Assembly (NCBI GenBank): GCA_002368155.1
Contig: AP018180.1
Location: forward strand, 4,595,014 to 4,659,013
Length of the DNA stretch: 64,000 nucleotides
DNA from: Nostoc carneum NIES-2107
GTDB taxonomy: Bacteria; Cyanobacteriota; Cyanobacteriia; Cyanobacteriales; Nostocaceae
Reading direction: 5' to 3'
Part shown: in pieces, positions 49,798-59,660 of the stretch
Layout: each line of letters opens with the position of its first letter
How positions within the stretch are numbered: the first letter of the stretch is position 1
The notes under the pieces: generated by a model
Told to the model about the DNA's origin: nothing
Seen by the model: the letters and a program-made list of their open reading frames with translations, nothing else
Database searches by the model: none
Position numbers and translations under genes: made by a program

Positions 49798-52116
49798 TTA
49801 CAAATTACTTCTCAATAAAATGAAAAATGTATTATTACTATCACTGAGTTGATTGCCATCAGCATCTTTGCCAAAGATAAATTCATTATTAGTCCAGGAA
49901 AGGCTGAGAATAGAAAATTTATTATTATCACCTATTCTCAAGAGAGCGCTAGCCCCATAAACAGAACGTGTATAATTTTCGTTAATAGGTGTGTAGTAAG
50001 CAGAAAATTGAAAGTTTTTATTTAATGTAACTGTTAAATCTGCTGTTAAACTAGTTTGAGAAGAATTAGGCAAGATATTTCCAAAACTATTTGTTAAACC
50101 TAGAGAAATATTATTGATATTAGCCCTAGCACTCAAAATTAATGAATTTTTAACTGAATTGATGACAATGTTACCAACTGGTGTTTCGCCATCTAAAGCA
50201 TAATTCATAGATGCAGATAGTAGCAGATTAGTACGAGCACTTAAGTTAATAGTTTTGCTGATGCTACCTTGTATTTGACTATAATATTCATTATCAGGAT
50301 TAGCGTAGGCGATCGCACCAGCAAAAAAAGTCCATCCATCCAATGTATTTTTAGTAAAATCTGTGCCAATATAAGCTTTAAGTTGATCAGCACCAATAAT
50401 GCCAGCATAGTAACGCCAAATATCTTCATTGCTGGTCATATTACCGCTAAAGCTAATATGAGGGTAATATTTTTTCTCTTCTGTTAATTGATTAATAGTA
50501 AGATAATTAACATCTTGATTATAGATAGTTAAATATATTTGGGCATAATAATCTTTTAAAGTTGCTGTAGAAAAACTTTGGTCATTAACTAATGATAAAA
50601 GGCTCACATTAGAACCTGCACCGCCTTCTGAACCTGCTGCACTAACTACTCTACGAGGAGCCAAAATTTCATAACGAGATTTACCATAGGTACTATATTG
50701 AGATATTGGTGAAGAGCCAATCCAGATACTATTAAAAGTAGAAGCTGGTGTTTGTTCTCGCGGTTTTGGTGTTCTAGCTCTACCAATACCTGCATGATAA
50801 AAAGTAAAGCTGTTTGTTGGTATCCATACATTATTTGCGGCAAAAAATAGATTTTTATTGATGTTCTGATTAGCAGGACTGGAACTAGCAGATAAGCTAG
50901 GATTCGCATCTGGTAAAAATATGCTTGCTAACTGTGCGCCAGTATTTAATAATCTATTGTCATCATCAGCCATTACTGTTAAACCGCGAACTGTCCTCCC
51001 AATCACAGCTTCTTGAGCATTGGCTTTAACAACTTGATTGACTGTAGAATAAACTCCTACAGGCGTATTTTCATAATTTTCTTTTCTTTTAATAGTAACT
51101 TTATCCGATTGGAGATTACCAAATGTATAACCAGAATTAGGAAAAAATACATTCACACCAACTTCTTGACCATTAAATCCTTGTTGAAACCCTGGTTGCT
51201 GAATTGCTGCTAGTGATTCTGGTGTAACTACATCTGATAGTTGAGAAGGTAGAAAAACTTCTGTTGGTAGTAAAGTGTCTGGATCTATTGCATTGCGATT
51301 TGTGACCAGTCCAGGAGTGAATGTGCATTGATCATCTGGATTACTACCAGGAAAAACACAAGTTCCAGTCAAGCTTAATTGGATTTCTGTACCTAATAAA
51401 GTTCTAGGTTCAGCAAAAGTAACTGTAACATCTTTTTTTGTGTTTACAGTTTGCAGTTGTATATAGCTACCTGTTTGCTTCAAGGTAAAAATATTTTTTT
51501 TGCTTAGGCTTTGTTCTATTTTACTATTTATATTGAAGATAGCGTTAACATCAAACACAGTATTTTGACTAGCACTAAAGCTATTACTAAAAATAATATC
51601 TGCGTTAGTTAAATGGTTAATAGTTCTGCCATTAAATGGCATTGTGGTTAAAAAAGTATTAATTTTATTGTTAGGTATTATCCGCGGAGGCTTAATATAT
51701 TCTGATTCTTGTTGTTGGGAATCAGAAGATTGTGGGATATTCTGTGCAATAGCAGAATTATTTGCTAAATCATTGGCTTTGCTTTCCTCTAGCTTCTTTA
51801 AATCGCAAGACAGATGATGATGAGATTCTAAATCTGCAACCTTAGTAAATTCTGGTTCACCTATAATGCTGGGTGAACAACTTTGAATAGCAGTTGATTT
51901 GGGATCTAAGTCCTTAACTTGGGTAAATTCTGGTTCACCTATAATGCTGGGAGTATCAAATTGAGCATTATTTATTTGATTATCTAAATTTTTTATCTCA
52001 GTTAGTGGAGAGGAATTAGCAATAGAAAATATTTCTGGTTTAGCAGTTGCAATATCTTTTAATTTACTTTGATCTAAAGTGTCTGGATTTATTGCATCAA
52101 TTAGAAATAAAGCCAT
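49798..52116 (-). CDS. Large beta-rich protein, probable outer-membrane barrel
   Basis: 772 aa. The last 250 residues have alternating hydrophobic strands ending in a terminal aromatic-poor strand (INNISLGLTNSFGNILPNSS, NFQFSAYYTPINENYTRSVYG, KFSILSLSWTNNEFIFG), as in outer-membrane barrels. The N-terminus has no signal peptide (MALFLIDAINPDTLDQSKL) and contains two copies of SPSIIGEPEFTxVxDL (about 74-110). I do not recognise the family. Either the true start lies upstream after a frameshift or export uses another route. No neighbours give context. Confidence 0.6.
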   Translation of the reverse strand: MALFLIDAINPDTLDQSKLKDIATAKPEIFSIANSSPLTEIKNLDNQINNAQFDTPSIIGEPEFTQVKDLDPKSTAIQSCSPSIIGEPEFTKVADLESHHHLSCDLKKLEESKANDLANNSAIAQNIPQSSDSQQQESEYIKPPRIIPNNKINTFLTTMPFNGRTINHLTNADIIFSNSFSASQNTVFDVNAIFNINSKIEQSLSKKNIFTLKQTGSYIQLQTVNTKKDVTVTFAEPRTLLGTEIQLSLTGTCVFPGSNPDDQCTFTPGLVTNRNAIDPDTLLPTEVFLPSQLSDVVTPESLAAIQQPGFQQGFNGQEVGVNVFFPNSGYTFGNLQSDKVTIKRKENYENTPVGVYSTVNQVVKANAQEAVIGRTVRGLTVMADDDNRLLNTGAQLASIFLPDANPSLSASSSPANQNINKNLFFAANNVWIPTNSFTFYHAGIGRARTPKPREQTPASTFNSIWIGSSPISQYSTYGKSRYEILAPRRVVSAAGSEGGAGSNVSLLSLVNDQSFSTATLKDYYAQIYLTIYNQDVNYLTINQLTEEKKYYPHISFSGNMTSNEDIWRYYAGIIGADQLKAYIGTDFTKNTLDGWTFFAGAIAYANPDNEYYSQIQGSISKTINLSARTNLLLSASMNYALDGETPVGNIVINSVKNSLILSARANINNISLGLTNSFGNILPNSSQTSLTADLTVTLNKNFQFSAYYTPINENYTRSVYGASALLRIGDNNKFSILSLSWTNNEFIFGKDADGNQLSDSNNTFFILLRSNL

Positions 52117-52233
52117 TTTGATAATTAATATATATTTCTATAAAAATCAGCCACGCCTGTAGCGACGTGGTTCAGCTAAAAATATGTATTTAGGAGTAAG
52201 TAGGACAGTAAATTTAAAGATAACTAGTCATAC

Positions 52234-52345
52234 CAATTTAAAGTGAAGTTGCAGATATCTTGTTTCCCTTAAATCCTCCTTAAAAAGGGGGAATTTAAAA
52301 ATTTTCCCCTTATTTAAGGGTGGTAGGAGGATCAATAAGTTATTA
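52234..52345. mobile_element. MITE-like element, relative of 2008-2156
   Basis: Left end ACCAATTTAAAGTGAAGTTG, then AAATCCTCCTTAAAAAGGGG and the inverted CCCCTTATTTAAGGG...GGAGGATC. The right terminal repeat is not clear, so this copy may be eroded. Confidence 0.65.
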
Positions 52346-52686
52346 AAATCACAGCCAATCACTTTGCAAACAACCTCTAAACCCTGTTCTAGATACTTAT
52401 ATTTTTAATTAAAGAAAAATGGCGTAGCTTTTATTTCGCTGATTGTGTCGTCAAGCAAGGGAAATTTATTTAGCCAGGAGAGTTTAAAATAGATTGAAAT
52501 ATTACTATCAATTTAGTTACTATACTTGCAAGCTAATTGCTATTTGTTATAAAGAGTCAAAAATGACCTAATAATCAGAAATATTGACTTTTCTGAATAT
52601 GAAACTTTTAATTGCGTACAAAAATACTAGTATTCTAACTGAAGAATACTTGACGCTGTGTATTTATTGATGCTAATATCTCAGTA

Positions 52687-52710
52687 AGAGACGCGACTAG
52701 TCGCGTCTCT
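52687..52710. repeat. Perfect 24-bp palindrome
   Basis: AGAGACGCGACT followed by its exact inverse AGTCGCGTCTCT. Same class as 15119-15140. Confidence 0.75.
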
Positions 52711-52861
52711 GTAACAAAACAATCTTGAAATAGTTAGGGTGGGTAGCATCTCATACATTATCAGCCTAGTCTCTGATAAATGTTCCAGATGTATTAATTC
52801 CCTCCCTGCTTTTTCATAACTTGAGAGTTATGACTATCTGAGGAAAATAGTAATTGATTGA

Positions 52862-53305
52862 CTATTCACCAACTTTAACCAGATTGGTATCGTCATAGTT
52901 CAATTGTGATTGATTTGTTAACGTGTTAGCTTGTGGAGTGTTTAATGAACTATCTGTAGTAGTGTTTATCTGAGTTACGACTCCATTATTACCACTAGCT
53001 GTGATACTTATAGTTCCAGCGCTTCCAACTGCGCTTGCAGTGTTAGTTGAACCAGTAGTAGTAGTAACAGGGCCAGTCCATCCATAAGTAGTTGTGGATG
53101 TACCACCAAGGTTAGTAGCTGTTGCAGCAGCATTGTTTTTACCTACAGCAGCCGATACAGCAGCACCTGTAACATTACCACCATTAACTGAGAAAGCGGC
53201 AGAACCAGCAGCAGCACCTTCACCTGCAAATGCATGAGAAGAAACGCCGAAAACGCCAGCAGAAGCTGCAAATAGAGCAACAGCAATCTTTGTGTTGAAA
53301 GTCAT
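52862..53305 (-). CDS. Small secreted low-complexity protein
   Basis: 147 aa. A clear signal peptide (MTFNTKIAVALFAASAGVFG, cleavage after AFA) is followed by an Ala/Gly/Ser/Thr/Asn-rich chain (GNVTGAAVSAAVGKNNAAAT, TTTTGSTNTASAVGSAG) with no Cys. Composition is like fibrous surface or matrix proteins. The family is unknown. AAGGA occurs before the start. It is probably exported to the periplasm or surface. Confidence 0.7.
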   Translation of the reverse strand: MTFNTKIAVALFAASAGVFGVSSHAFAGEGAAAGSAAFSVNGGNVTGAAVSAAVGKNNAAATATNLGGTSTTTYGWTGPVTTTTGSTNTASAVGSAGTISITASGNNGVVTQINTTTDSSLNTPQANTLTNQSQLNYDDTNLVKVGE

Positions 53306-53831
53306 TGATTTGTTCCTTATAAATTAAGTTACCAAGTCGCTTCAGTGAATCAGGTGAATTTACTTAAGTGACTCTTGTGTAAGATTATCAAACAAGAGTG
53401 TAATTTGTCTCGTAATTTTTCTGACTTTACAGTAATTTTACTGCTAGCTTATAAATTCTTTTTATTCGGTAACTAAAAATACAAATTTAATAGCCACCAT
53501 CAATTAGATCCACTGAGATGGATAAAAATTATAGTTATTTCTCTATCCTGTCTCCCTACATTTCCAGCCATTTAGACAAGTCCAATCTCGAACCGCTTCA
53601 GCCCCACCGTTGCGATGATTATTCTCTGGAAAGTCGCAAATCAAACCACAAAACTTCTCGAAAAGAAACAAGGCATAACATAGCGTTAAAGTTAGGGGGA
53701 CTCATCTATAGGTGAAACTAATAGGGCTAACTGAAACCCTGATCCACCCTAACCCCCCGTAAAAAGCCGACAGTGTAAATATATCTCTGAACTGGGTGCA
53801 AATAGATCCCCAATCCCCAATCCCCAGTCTT
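53306..53831. other. 526-bp spacer
   Basis: AT-rich in the first part, presumably the promoter region of the secreted protein, then a stretch related to dispersed repeats (CTAACCCCCCGTAAAAAG, about 53748) and a short CCCCAAT array (53806-53828). No credible gene. Confidence 0.5.
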
Positions 53832-54632
53832 TTAACTCTGGGGTGGACGAAAGTGATAAATCTCGCGGATAACTTGCACCCAACCATCAGAAACAGATTC
53901 GAGAATGCGATCGCCTTTTTCCTTAGTTGCTGTTGTCGCATCACCGATCACACCACTTTTACTAATATCTTTTGTTACCCAAGCCACAGGTAACTTCCCT
54001 TCCCAACTCAGCAAGCTATCTTCTGGCTGTGCTGGGGGATACTCAGCAACGGCTTTGTCTAGCTTCACCTGTTCTGGTAAAAGAGCCAACATTAAGCTAG
54101 TTTCGGCATCTCCGGCGTGCATACCTTGCGCCGCTTCCTTCGGAGTCAGTAATTCTTTAGTAATATGAGGCACACGCCAAGTAAACAACGGAAACACCGA
54201 AAAGTCGCCATACTTAACGTGTAAATCTCGCGCCGCCATTTGCATTACTTGCGGTTGTCCCCCGTGGGAGTTCATCAACACTAATTTTCTAAACCCAGCA
54301 CGGTAAATACTGTCACCTAATTCCATAATTGTGGCTGTCAGCGTTTCCGTACTCAGGGTAATCGTCCCCGGAAAGTTCCAGTGTTCATTAGATTTACCGT
54401 AATAAAGACTAGGCAAAGCATAGGCAGGAATATCAGACTCCAGCTTTGCTAGCGCCTTTCCCAGCACTCCCATACCAATCGCAGCATCTACAATTAAAGG
54501 TAGATGCGGGCCATGTTGTTCAATTGCCCCTACTGGTTGAATAATCACCACATTTTCCTTATCTGACATCGCCTCAATGTCAGTCCAACTGAGGTAGGGA
54601 AAAAACCGTTCTGGGGGAATAAAACTATGCAT
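53832..54632 (-). CDS. Creatininase family amidohydrolase
   Basis: 266 aa. Family motifs with metal ligands are visible: VGAIEQHGPHLPLIVDAAIG (Glu, His, Asp), LVLMNSHGGQ and GMHAGDAETSLMLAL. Related enzymes include creatininase, MftE-like peptidases and FAPy-type deformylases (ArfB/RedA), so the substrate cannot be fixed. Conserved in cyanobacteria. Divergent from the E2 gene. Confidence 0.92.
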   Translation of the reverse strand: MHSFIPPERFFPYLSWTDIEAMSDKENVVIIQPVGAIEQHGPHLPLIVDAAIGMGVLGKALAKLESDIPAYALPSLYYGKSNEHWNFPGTITLSTETLTATIMELGDSIYRAGFRKLVLMNSHGGQPQVMQMAARDLHVKYGDFSVFPLFTWRVPHITKELLTPKEAAQGMHAGDAETSLMLALLPEQVKLDKAVAEYPPAQPEDSLLSWEGKLPVAWVTKDISKSGVIGDATTATKEKGDRILESVSDGWVQVIREIYHFRPPQS

Positions 54633-54699
54633 TTCACTAATATCGCGTCAATTTTATATTAATGGCGTTTGGTGTTGGGTATTTGGTGTTTTTCTTTAT

Positions 54700-54790
54700 T
54701 ACTCAGTCCCCATTACCCCTAATCCCCACTCCCTGCGGTCGTGGGGGCCCCGAGTTCCCCAGTCCCAATCCCCAATCCCCAAAAATCCTG
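54700..54790. repeat. CCCCATT / CCCCAAT tandem repeats
   Basis: Heptamer units at 54703-54735 and 54758-54780, separated by a small CCCTGCGGTCGTGGGGGCCC stretch. They lie in the divergent promoter region of the creatininase and E2 genes. Confidence 0.75.
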
Positions 54791-54875
54791 AACCGAAAAT
54801 TCTCACACCAAGATACAATTCGATCTGGTGAAAGCTGTTAAAGTCCATAAAATTCATTGATTCTGAAACCACCCT

Positions 54876-56183
54876 ATGAGCATTTACGAAGTATTTATGC
54901 CGGCGCTGAGTTCCACCATGACCGAAGGCAAAATTGTCTCTTGGGTGAAGTCTCCAGGCGATAAAGTGGAAAAAGGCGAAACAGTGGTGGTTGTCGAGTC
55001 AGATAAGGCAGATATGGATGTGGAATCCTTCTATGAAGGATATCTGGCTCACATTTTGGTGCAAGCTGGTGAATCTGCGGCTGTAGGAAATGCGATCGCT
55101 TTCATCGTAGAAACGGAAGCTGAAATCGAAGCTGCTAAGGCGGCTGCTAGTTCTAGTAGTGCTGCTAGCCCTGCTCCTGCTGCGCCTCAACCAGTCGCCG
55201 CCTCTGTTTCTGCTGGAACACCAGCCTTAGCGTCTCAAAACGGCTCAAACCATAAAGAAGGACGGCTCGTAGTTTCACCACGGGCCCGCAAATTGGCAAA
55301 AGAGTTAAAAATCGATTTAAAGACGCTTCAAGGTAGTGGCCCCTACGGTCGCATTGTGGCTGAAGATGTGGAAGCTGCTGCAAATAAAGGTAAGCCAGCC
55401 GCTAGCGCACCAGTTACACCGCCACCATCTGCACCAACAACCGCCCCAGTTGCATCACCATCTCCGAAAGTCGCACCTGCACCTGTTCCCGCAGTTGCTA
55501 GCGCTGTTCCTGGCCAGGTAGTACCTTTAACTACCTTCCAAAATGCAGTTGTACGTAACATGGTAGCGAGCTTATCTGTACCTGTTTTCCGTGTGGGTTA
55601 TACAATTACTACCGATGCACTAGACAAGCTATATAAGCAAGTTAAGTCAAAAGGGGTAACAATGACAGCGCTATTGGCAAAAGCCGTAGCAATAACGTTG
55701 CAAAAACACCCACTAATCAATGCTAGCTATTCCGATCAAGGAATTGTTTATCATTCTGACATCAACATTTCCGTAGCTGTAGCAATGGATGATGGCGGAT
55801 TGATTACACCTGTATTAAAGAATGCAGACATAGTAGATCTTTATTCCCTATCCCGCAGTTGGAAGTCTTTGGTAGAACGTGCTAGAGCCAAACAACTGCA
55901 ACCAGACGAATACAACAGTGGTACATTTACTTTGTCCAACTTGGGGATGTTTGGCGTAGATACATTTGACGCAATTTTACCCCCTGGTCAAGGTTCAATT
56001 TTAGCGATTGGCGCATCCCGCCCGCAAGTTGTAGCAACCCCTGATGGTTTGTTTGGTGTACGTCAACAAATGCAGGTAAATATTACCTCAGACCATCGCA
56101 TTATTTATGGCGCTCATGCTGCTGCATTCTTGCAAGATTTAGCTAAGTTAATTGAGACAAATCCACAATCTTTGACTATGTAA
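54876..56183 (+). CDS. pdhC: Dihydrolipoamide acetyltransferase (pyruvate dehydrogenase E2)
   Basis: 435 aa. Lipoyl domain (1-80) with the lipoylated Lys44 in ESDKADMDVESF; Ala/Pro-rich linker; peripheral-subunit-binding domain (about 127-165, VSPRARKLAKELKIDLKTLQGSGPYGRI); second Pro/Ala linker; catalytic domain (about 205-435) ending with SDHRIIYGAHAAAFLQDL, the DHRxxxG active-site segment with Tyr where many E2s have Asp, as in plastid-type E2. It transfers acetyl from E1 to CoA. E1 and E3 genes are not adjacent, as usual in cyanobacteria. A terminator follows. Confidence 0.94.
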   Translation: MSIYEVFMPALSSTMTEGKIVSWVKSPGDKVEKGETVVVVESDKADMDVESFYEGYLAHILVQAGESAAVGNAIAFIVETEAEIEAAKAAASSSSAASPAPAAPQPVAASVSAGTPALASQNGSNHKEGRLVVSPRARKLAKELKIDLKTLQGSGPYGRIVAEDVEAAANKGKPAASAPVTPPPSAPTTAPVASPSPKVAPAPVPAVASAVPGQVVPLTTFQNAVVRNMVASLSVPVFRVGYTITTDALDKLYKQVKSKGVTMTALLAKAVAITLQKHPLINASYSDQGIVYHSDINISVAVAMDDGGLITPVLKNADIVDLYSLSRSWKSLVERARAKQLQPDEYNSGTFTLSNLGMFGVDTFDAILPPGQGSILAIGASRPQVVATPDGLFGVRQQMQVNITSDHRIIYGAHAAAFLQDLAKLIETNPQSLTM

Positions 56184-56538
56184 CAAAGATTCTTTAAAAA
56201 AAGAAATTTAGGTTTGAGACTTGGAGTTAAATAATCTCCAAGTCTTTTTATTAAGTGATTTTTTATCATCACCATCAACAGTATTAAATGAATTGTTTTG
56301 TTCCTCTATCTATGTGTAGAAATATCCGCATTAGGTCTTTACAATTTTCTTAATTAATTCAGTGGAAATAACCCGAACTATGCTAAAAAAATTAAATGGT
56401 CTTTAAACTCTTACCAATGACAAAGCGCAAAATCGAGCCAGTCGTGTGGGCGGGTCTCCCGACTTGAAGGAACTGGCGTTGAGCGGAGTTTTCTCCGATA
56501 AGAACTTTGTAACAATGACTAATGATTAATGATAGCCA
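56184..56538. other. 355-bp spacer after E2
   Basis: Terminator at 56218-56250. A partial hairpin repeat (GGCGGGTCTCCCGACTTGAAG and GTTGAGCGGAG...CTCCG, about 56448-56500) is related to 14076-14115. No gene. Confidence 0.55.
56218..56250 (+). terminator. Rho-independent terminator of the E2 gene
   Basis: GACTTGGAG (56218-56226) pairs with CTCCAAGTC (56236-56244), followed by TTTTTA. Confidence 0.8.
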
Positions 56539-57240
56539 TTACCAAATAAATGGCATTAACCGATATTTTACCTTCTGTTTATAATCTTCGTAACCTGGCA
56601 ATTCTTCAACTAGCATTTTTTCTTCGCCAAATATTCTGGCGACCAAAACCAAAGAGAAGATTATACCAATTAATACCCCATATAGAGAACCGAGTAACAG
56701 AGGCGTGCCGATAAATAGGAAACTTGCGCCCAGATACATAGGATGTCGGACAAAACCGTAAACTCCAGTTGATACTACTCTATGTTCTCTCTCACTTTGG
56801 ATTCTGACTAAAGGTGATAAAAAGCTGTTATCAGTAAACGAGCGATATAAAAAGAATAAAGATATTAATAATGCAATTCCTCCCACTAGTTTTAACCATA
56901 ATGGAAAGCTGGTAGTCCATGCATATCTTTTAGCATCTAAAGGCATAATTACCAGCCAAACCCAGAATAATATTTGAATCGCATACAAAAAATACTTATC
57001 CCATGTTTTTTGATTATCTGAACCAGGCGGTTTAAATCTTTCTAGCAATAATGCTGGGTCTTTGCGATACAGATAAATCATTGTCGTAAACGATAGCGCC
57101 AGAAACCAAATTGCAAAAATCCATCCTTCAATCCAAAGCCAATTACCAGAAATTAATAAAACTAATCCTGGCACAAGGAGAATACAAAATGTTGCATATA
57201 TAAAGTGATATGCTGTTAATTTGTTGGTTTCAGTTGTCAT
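56539..57240 (-). CDS. Isoprenylcysteine methyltransferase-like membrane protein
   Basis: 233 aa from the second of two adjacent ATGs (57240), with AAGGAT seven bases upstream; 57243 is equally possible. About five membrane segments. The SAM-binding C-terminal pattern RVVSTGVYGFVRHPMYLGASFLFIG ... LLGSLYGVL ... EEKMLVEELPGYEDYKQKVKYRLMP is that of the ICMT/PEMT/NnrU superfamily. The substrate is unknown; prenylated proteins are not expected, so lipid or small-molecule methylation is more likely. Confidence 0.85.
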   Translation of the reverse strand: MTTETNKLTAYHFIYATFCILLVPGLVLLISGNWLWIEGWIFAIWFLALSFTTMIYLYRKDPALLLERFKPPGSDNQKTWDKYFLYAIQILFWVWLVIMPLDAKRYAWTTSFPLWLKLVGGIALLISLFFLYRSFTDNSFLSPLVRIQSEREHRVVSTGVYGFVRHPMYLGASFLFIGTPLLLGSLYGVLIGIIFSLVLVARIFGEEKMLVEELPGYEDYKQKVKYRLMPFIW

Positions 57241-57584
57241 CATAAAATCCTTATTCACTTTATGAAACCATGAAAAATCACAGGCTGAAATTTGGGAGAT
57301 TAGGGTGCGATCGCTAATCTTATAAGGTAAGTTTGGTCAGATTTCATGCATCCCTCTCAAGGAAGAAGTTACTCTGCTCAATGTAAATTCGCTGGCATAA
57401 CGGGGTGAACTTGAACTAATGCGCCCTATGCTGATTGACTCTGAATTATAGAGTGAATTAAAATATGATTTTCCCCTAAAGCCTGGGAAAAATCTCCTAC
57501 TACACTTGAGACGCGGCTGCTGAACCCCAGTCTCTTAATCTCTTCAATCTCAAGGGTCTTGTTCAAGACTCCCGTAAATTTTTC
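57241..57584. other. Divergent promoter region ICMT-like / RtcB
   Basis: 344 bp. It holds one HIP1-like GCGATCGC core and a TCTTAATCTCTTCAATCTC direct repeat stretch at about 57532. No other structure. Confidence 0.4.
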
Positions 57585-59060
57585 GTGCAGCCAAAAAATC
57601 TTCAACGTCTCATGCGTGCTTTAGGACGACAAGGTTTAGATGTTACTTATAGCAATCTCACCTATTCTGTTCGTCTTGCTAATTCTCCTGATACCCCAGC
57701 AGCAGAAGTTCTGTTACCGGAAGGCTTTCCTGTAGAAGCTAAAGCACTGAAACAATTAGCAAATCTTGCTAACGTGCGCCATCCCGCAGGCGGATGTGTC
57801 TGTCGTGCTTGTGCTACCCCGGATTTTCACCCCAGTGATGCTGGGGTTGCTATTGGTTCGGTGGTGGAAACTATCGATCAAGTTATTCCTGGTGCTGTTG
57901 GTTCTGATATTAATTGTGGGATGCGCCTCCATGTTGCTGATTTAACAATCGATGAATTCCTCAAAAAGCGTGATTTATTTGTAGAACGCATGAAAGGCGA
58001 TTACTTTTTTGGTACTCGCGATGTCACCATGACTGCTCATGCAATGCGTGCATTATTTCAGTATGGCGTTCCCGGTTGGTTGGATGCGATGCTAGATAAC
58101 GCTACGGGGAGTGTAGTTAAGTCTGATTTACAGCAGCTATCCCAAGAGAGCGATCGCATTTTCTTAGATGGTTCAATGAATGGTAACTGGAAACTTGCGC
58201 CAGCAGAATTGGTTCCTGATGATGGATTGGTACGCGATGGCGGATTAGGAACCATCGGTTCGGGAAATCACTTTGTCGAAGTGCAACGAGTGGATAAAGT
58301 CGAAAATCGCACCCTTGCTCACGCTTGGGGTGTGCGTGAAGGACAGTTAGCCTTTATGATTCACTCTGGTTCGCGAAATGTGGGTAAGTACATTGGTGGA
58401 ATGTGGCGAGATAGAGCCAAAGCGGCTTGGCCTCAAGGTTTAAAATACCCAGAATCTCATATATTTCCCCTTTCTGCTCATTCTCACCCGGAACTAGTCG
58501 CTAGTTATTTAGCAGCGGAAGCAACGGCTGCTAACTATGGTTTTATTAACCGCCTCCTGTTAGCAGAACTGCTACGTCTGCGTTTGCGAGAAGTATATGG
58601 TGATGTAGAAGCAGCATTAGTTTACGACTTACCACACAACATCACCTTGCCTTCAGCAGAATCGGCAGAACAAGCCAGTTCCCAATCTAAAATCGCTAGG
58701 TGGATAACGCGCAAAGGTGCTTGTCCAGCTTATGCAGGACAACCTGTAATCATCCCTGGTTCTATGGGCGCGTATTCCTATTTGATGGTGGGTAAAGGTA
58801 ATCCCGCATTTTGCAATTCTGCATCACATGGTGCAGGAAGAGTGCGATCGCGTTTTGAACTGAACCGCAAAGGTGCATCCCACACTGAAGCCGAATTAGG
58901 ATTAACTGGAGTTGATTGCATCACCTTACGGGAAGAACGCCGCATTGAGGAAGCACCAGCCGCTTACAAACCTATTCAATCTGTGATTGATGTGCAGGTA
59001 GCGGCGGATATGGTGGATGTAGTTGCAAGGTTAAGTTCCGTATTGACTTTTAAAGCTTAA
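57585..59060 (+). CDS. rtcB: RtcB family RNA ligase
   Basis: 491 aa. Motifs of the RtcB ligase: VCRACATPDFHPSDAGVAIG, AVGSDINCGMRLHV (metal Asp and Cys), GSGNHFVEVQ, FMIHSGSRNVG and NSASHGAGR, the last containing the His that becomes guanylylated. RtcB joins 2',3'-cyclic phosphate or 3'-phosphate RNA ends to 5'-OH ends with GTP and Mn. A GTG at 57585 (QPKNLQRLMRALGRQG) fits the family's N-terminus; an ATG at 57612 is the alternative. No RtcA or archease gene is adjacent. A strong terminator follows at 59100. Confidence 0.9.
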   Translation: MQPKNLQRLMRALGRQGLDVTYSNLTYSVRLANSPDTPAAEVLLPEGFPVEAKALKQLANLANVRHPAGGCVCRACATPDFHPSDAGVAIGSVVETIDQVIPGAVGSDINCGMRLHVADLTIDEFLKKRDLFVERMKGDYFFGTRDVTMTAHAMRALFQYGVPGWLDAMLDNATGSVVKSDLQQLSQESDRIFLDGSMNGNWKLAPAELVPDDGLVRDGGLGTIGSGNHFVEVQRVDKVENRTLAHAWGVREGQLAFMIHSGSRNVGKYIGGMWRDRAKAAWPQGLKYPESHIFPLSAHSHPELVASYLAAEATAANYGFINRLLLAELLRLRLREVYGDVEAALVYDLPHNITLPSAESAEQASSQSKIARWITRKGACPAYAGQPVIIPGSMGAYSYLMVGKGNPAFCNSASHGAGRVRSRFELNRKGASHTEAELGLTGVDCITLREERRIEEAPAAYKPIQSVIDVQVAADMVDVVARLSSVLTFKA

Positions 59061-59363
59061 TTAGTTCCAATGTAGTGCTTTTGCATCAGCAAACAAAAAG
59101 CCCCCGGTAATTACCGGGGGCGTTCATCTTTATTCCCACTCACGAGGATCGCATTTTTTAGGGTCATATTAACACTCTGTTATTCAAAAAATACATTTGT
59201 TTAATGCGTTAATTACAATAAAAAGCAAAATATGTTAGTAGTGATACAAAATTTGCCATAAATCCTCATAGTTCCCGGATATAGGCTCGGTTAAATCTCA
59301 GGAGTTTGTGGCGAAGTATTGGGTAAGTGATATGATTGCCCGCAAATAACATTTGAGATCAGC
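59061..59363. other. Spacer after rtcB
   Basis: 303 bp with the rtcB terminator at 59100-59121 and an AT-rich upstream region for the small secreted protein gene. Confidence 0.5.
59100..59121 (+). terminator. Terminator of rtcB
   Basis: A perfect 22-bp palindrome, arms GCCCCCGGTAA and TTACCGGGGGC, preceded by AAACAAAAA and followed by GTTCATCTTT. Confidence 0.8.
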
Positions 59364-59657
59364 ATGAGCAGATCTATAACTCTTTTGGCGGTATTAATAC
59401 TTTCTTGGTCAATAGCCTTTCCAGCAGCTGCATCTGTATGCAGAAACTACAACGGACATCAAATTTGCGTTCTCAGTATTCAACGAAGCGCTAAAAATTA
59501 CTGGGAATACAGAGCAACCATTAGTGTGGACGGTATGAAAAAGCCTATGGCAGTTTATAACTGCCGCGCTCAAGTTAAAATTTCACAAGATGGAGAAACC
59601 GTGCCATTTGCGCCTCAAGACCCTGGTAATCTGATATGCAATTTCTTCAAGAAGTAG
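59364..59657 (+). CDS. Small secreted Cys-containing protein
   Basis: 97 aa. Signal peptide MSRSITLLAVLILSWSIAFP (cleavage after AAA) and a mature part of about 73 residues with four Cys (SVCRNYNGHQICVL, YNCRAQV, LICNFF), enough for two disulfides. I do not recognise a named family. The mature chain is beta-rich (YWEYRATISVDG). It ends three bases before the stop of a tiny convergent gene. Confidence 0.72.
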   Translation: MSRSITLLAVLILSWSIAFPAAASVCRNYNGHQICVLSIQRSAKNYWEYRATISVDGMKKPMAVYNCRAQVKISQDGETVPFAPQDPGNLICNFFKK

Positions 59658-59660
59658 TTT

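Larger units (their letters stand above)
52117..52861. other. 745-bp intergenic region
   Basis: It contains the MITE copy at 52234-52345 and a perfect palindrome at 52687-52710. The rest is AT-rich, without genes. Confidence 0.6.

Noticed and set aside
53518-53715. 65-codon plus-strand frame
   Set aside because: Low-quality composition with no recognisable motif; it overlaps repeat-like sequence at its 3' end.
57480-57584. Possible tRNA-like stretch before rtcB
   Set aside because: No acceptor stem or T-loop consensus could be folded by eye.
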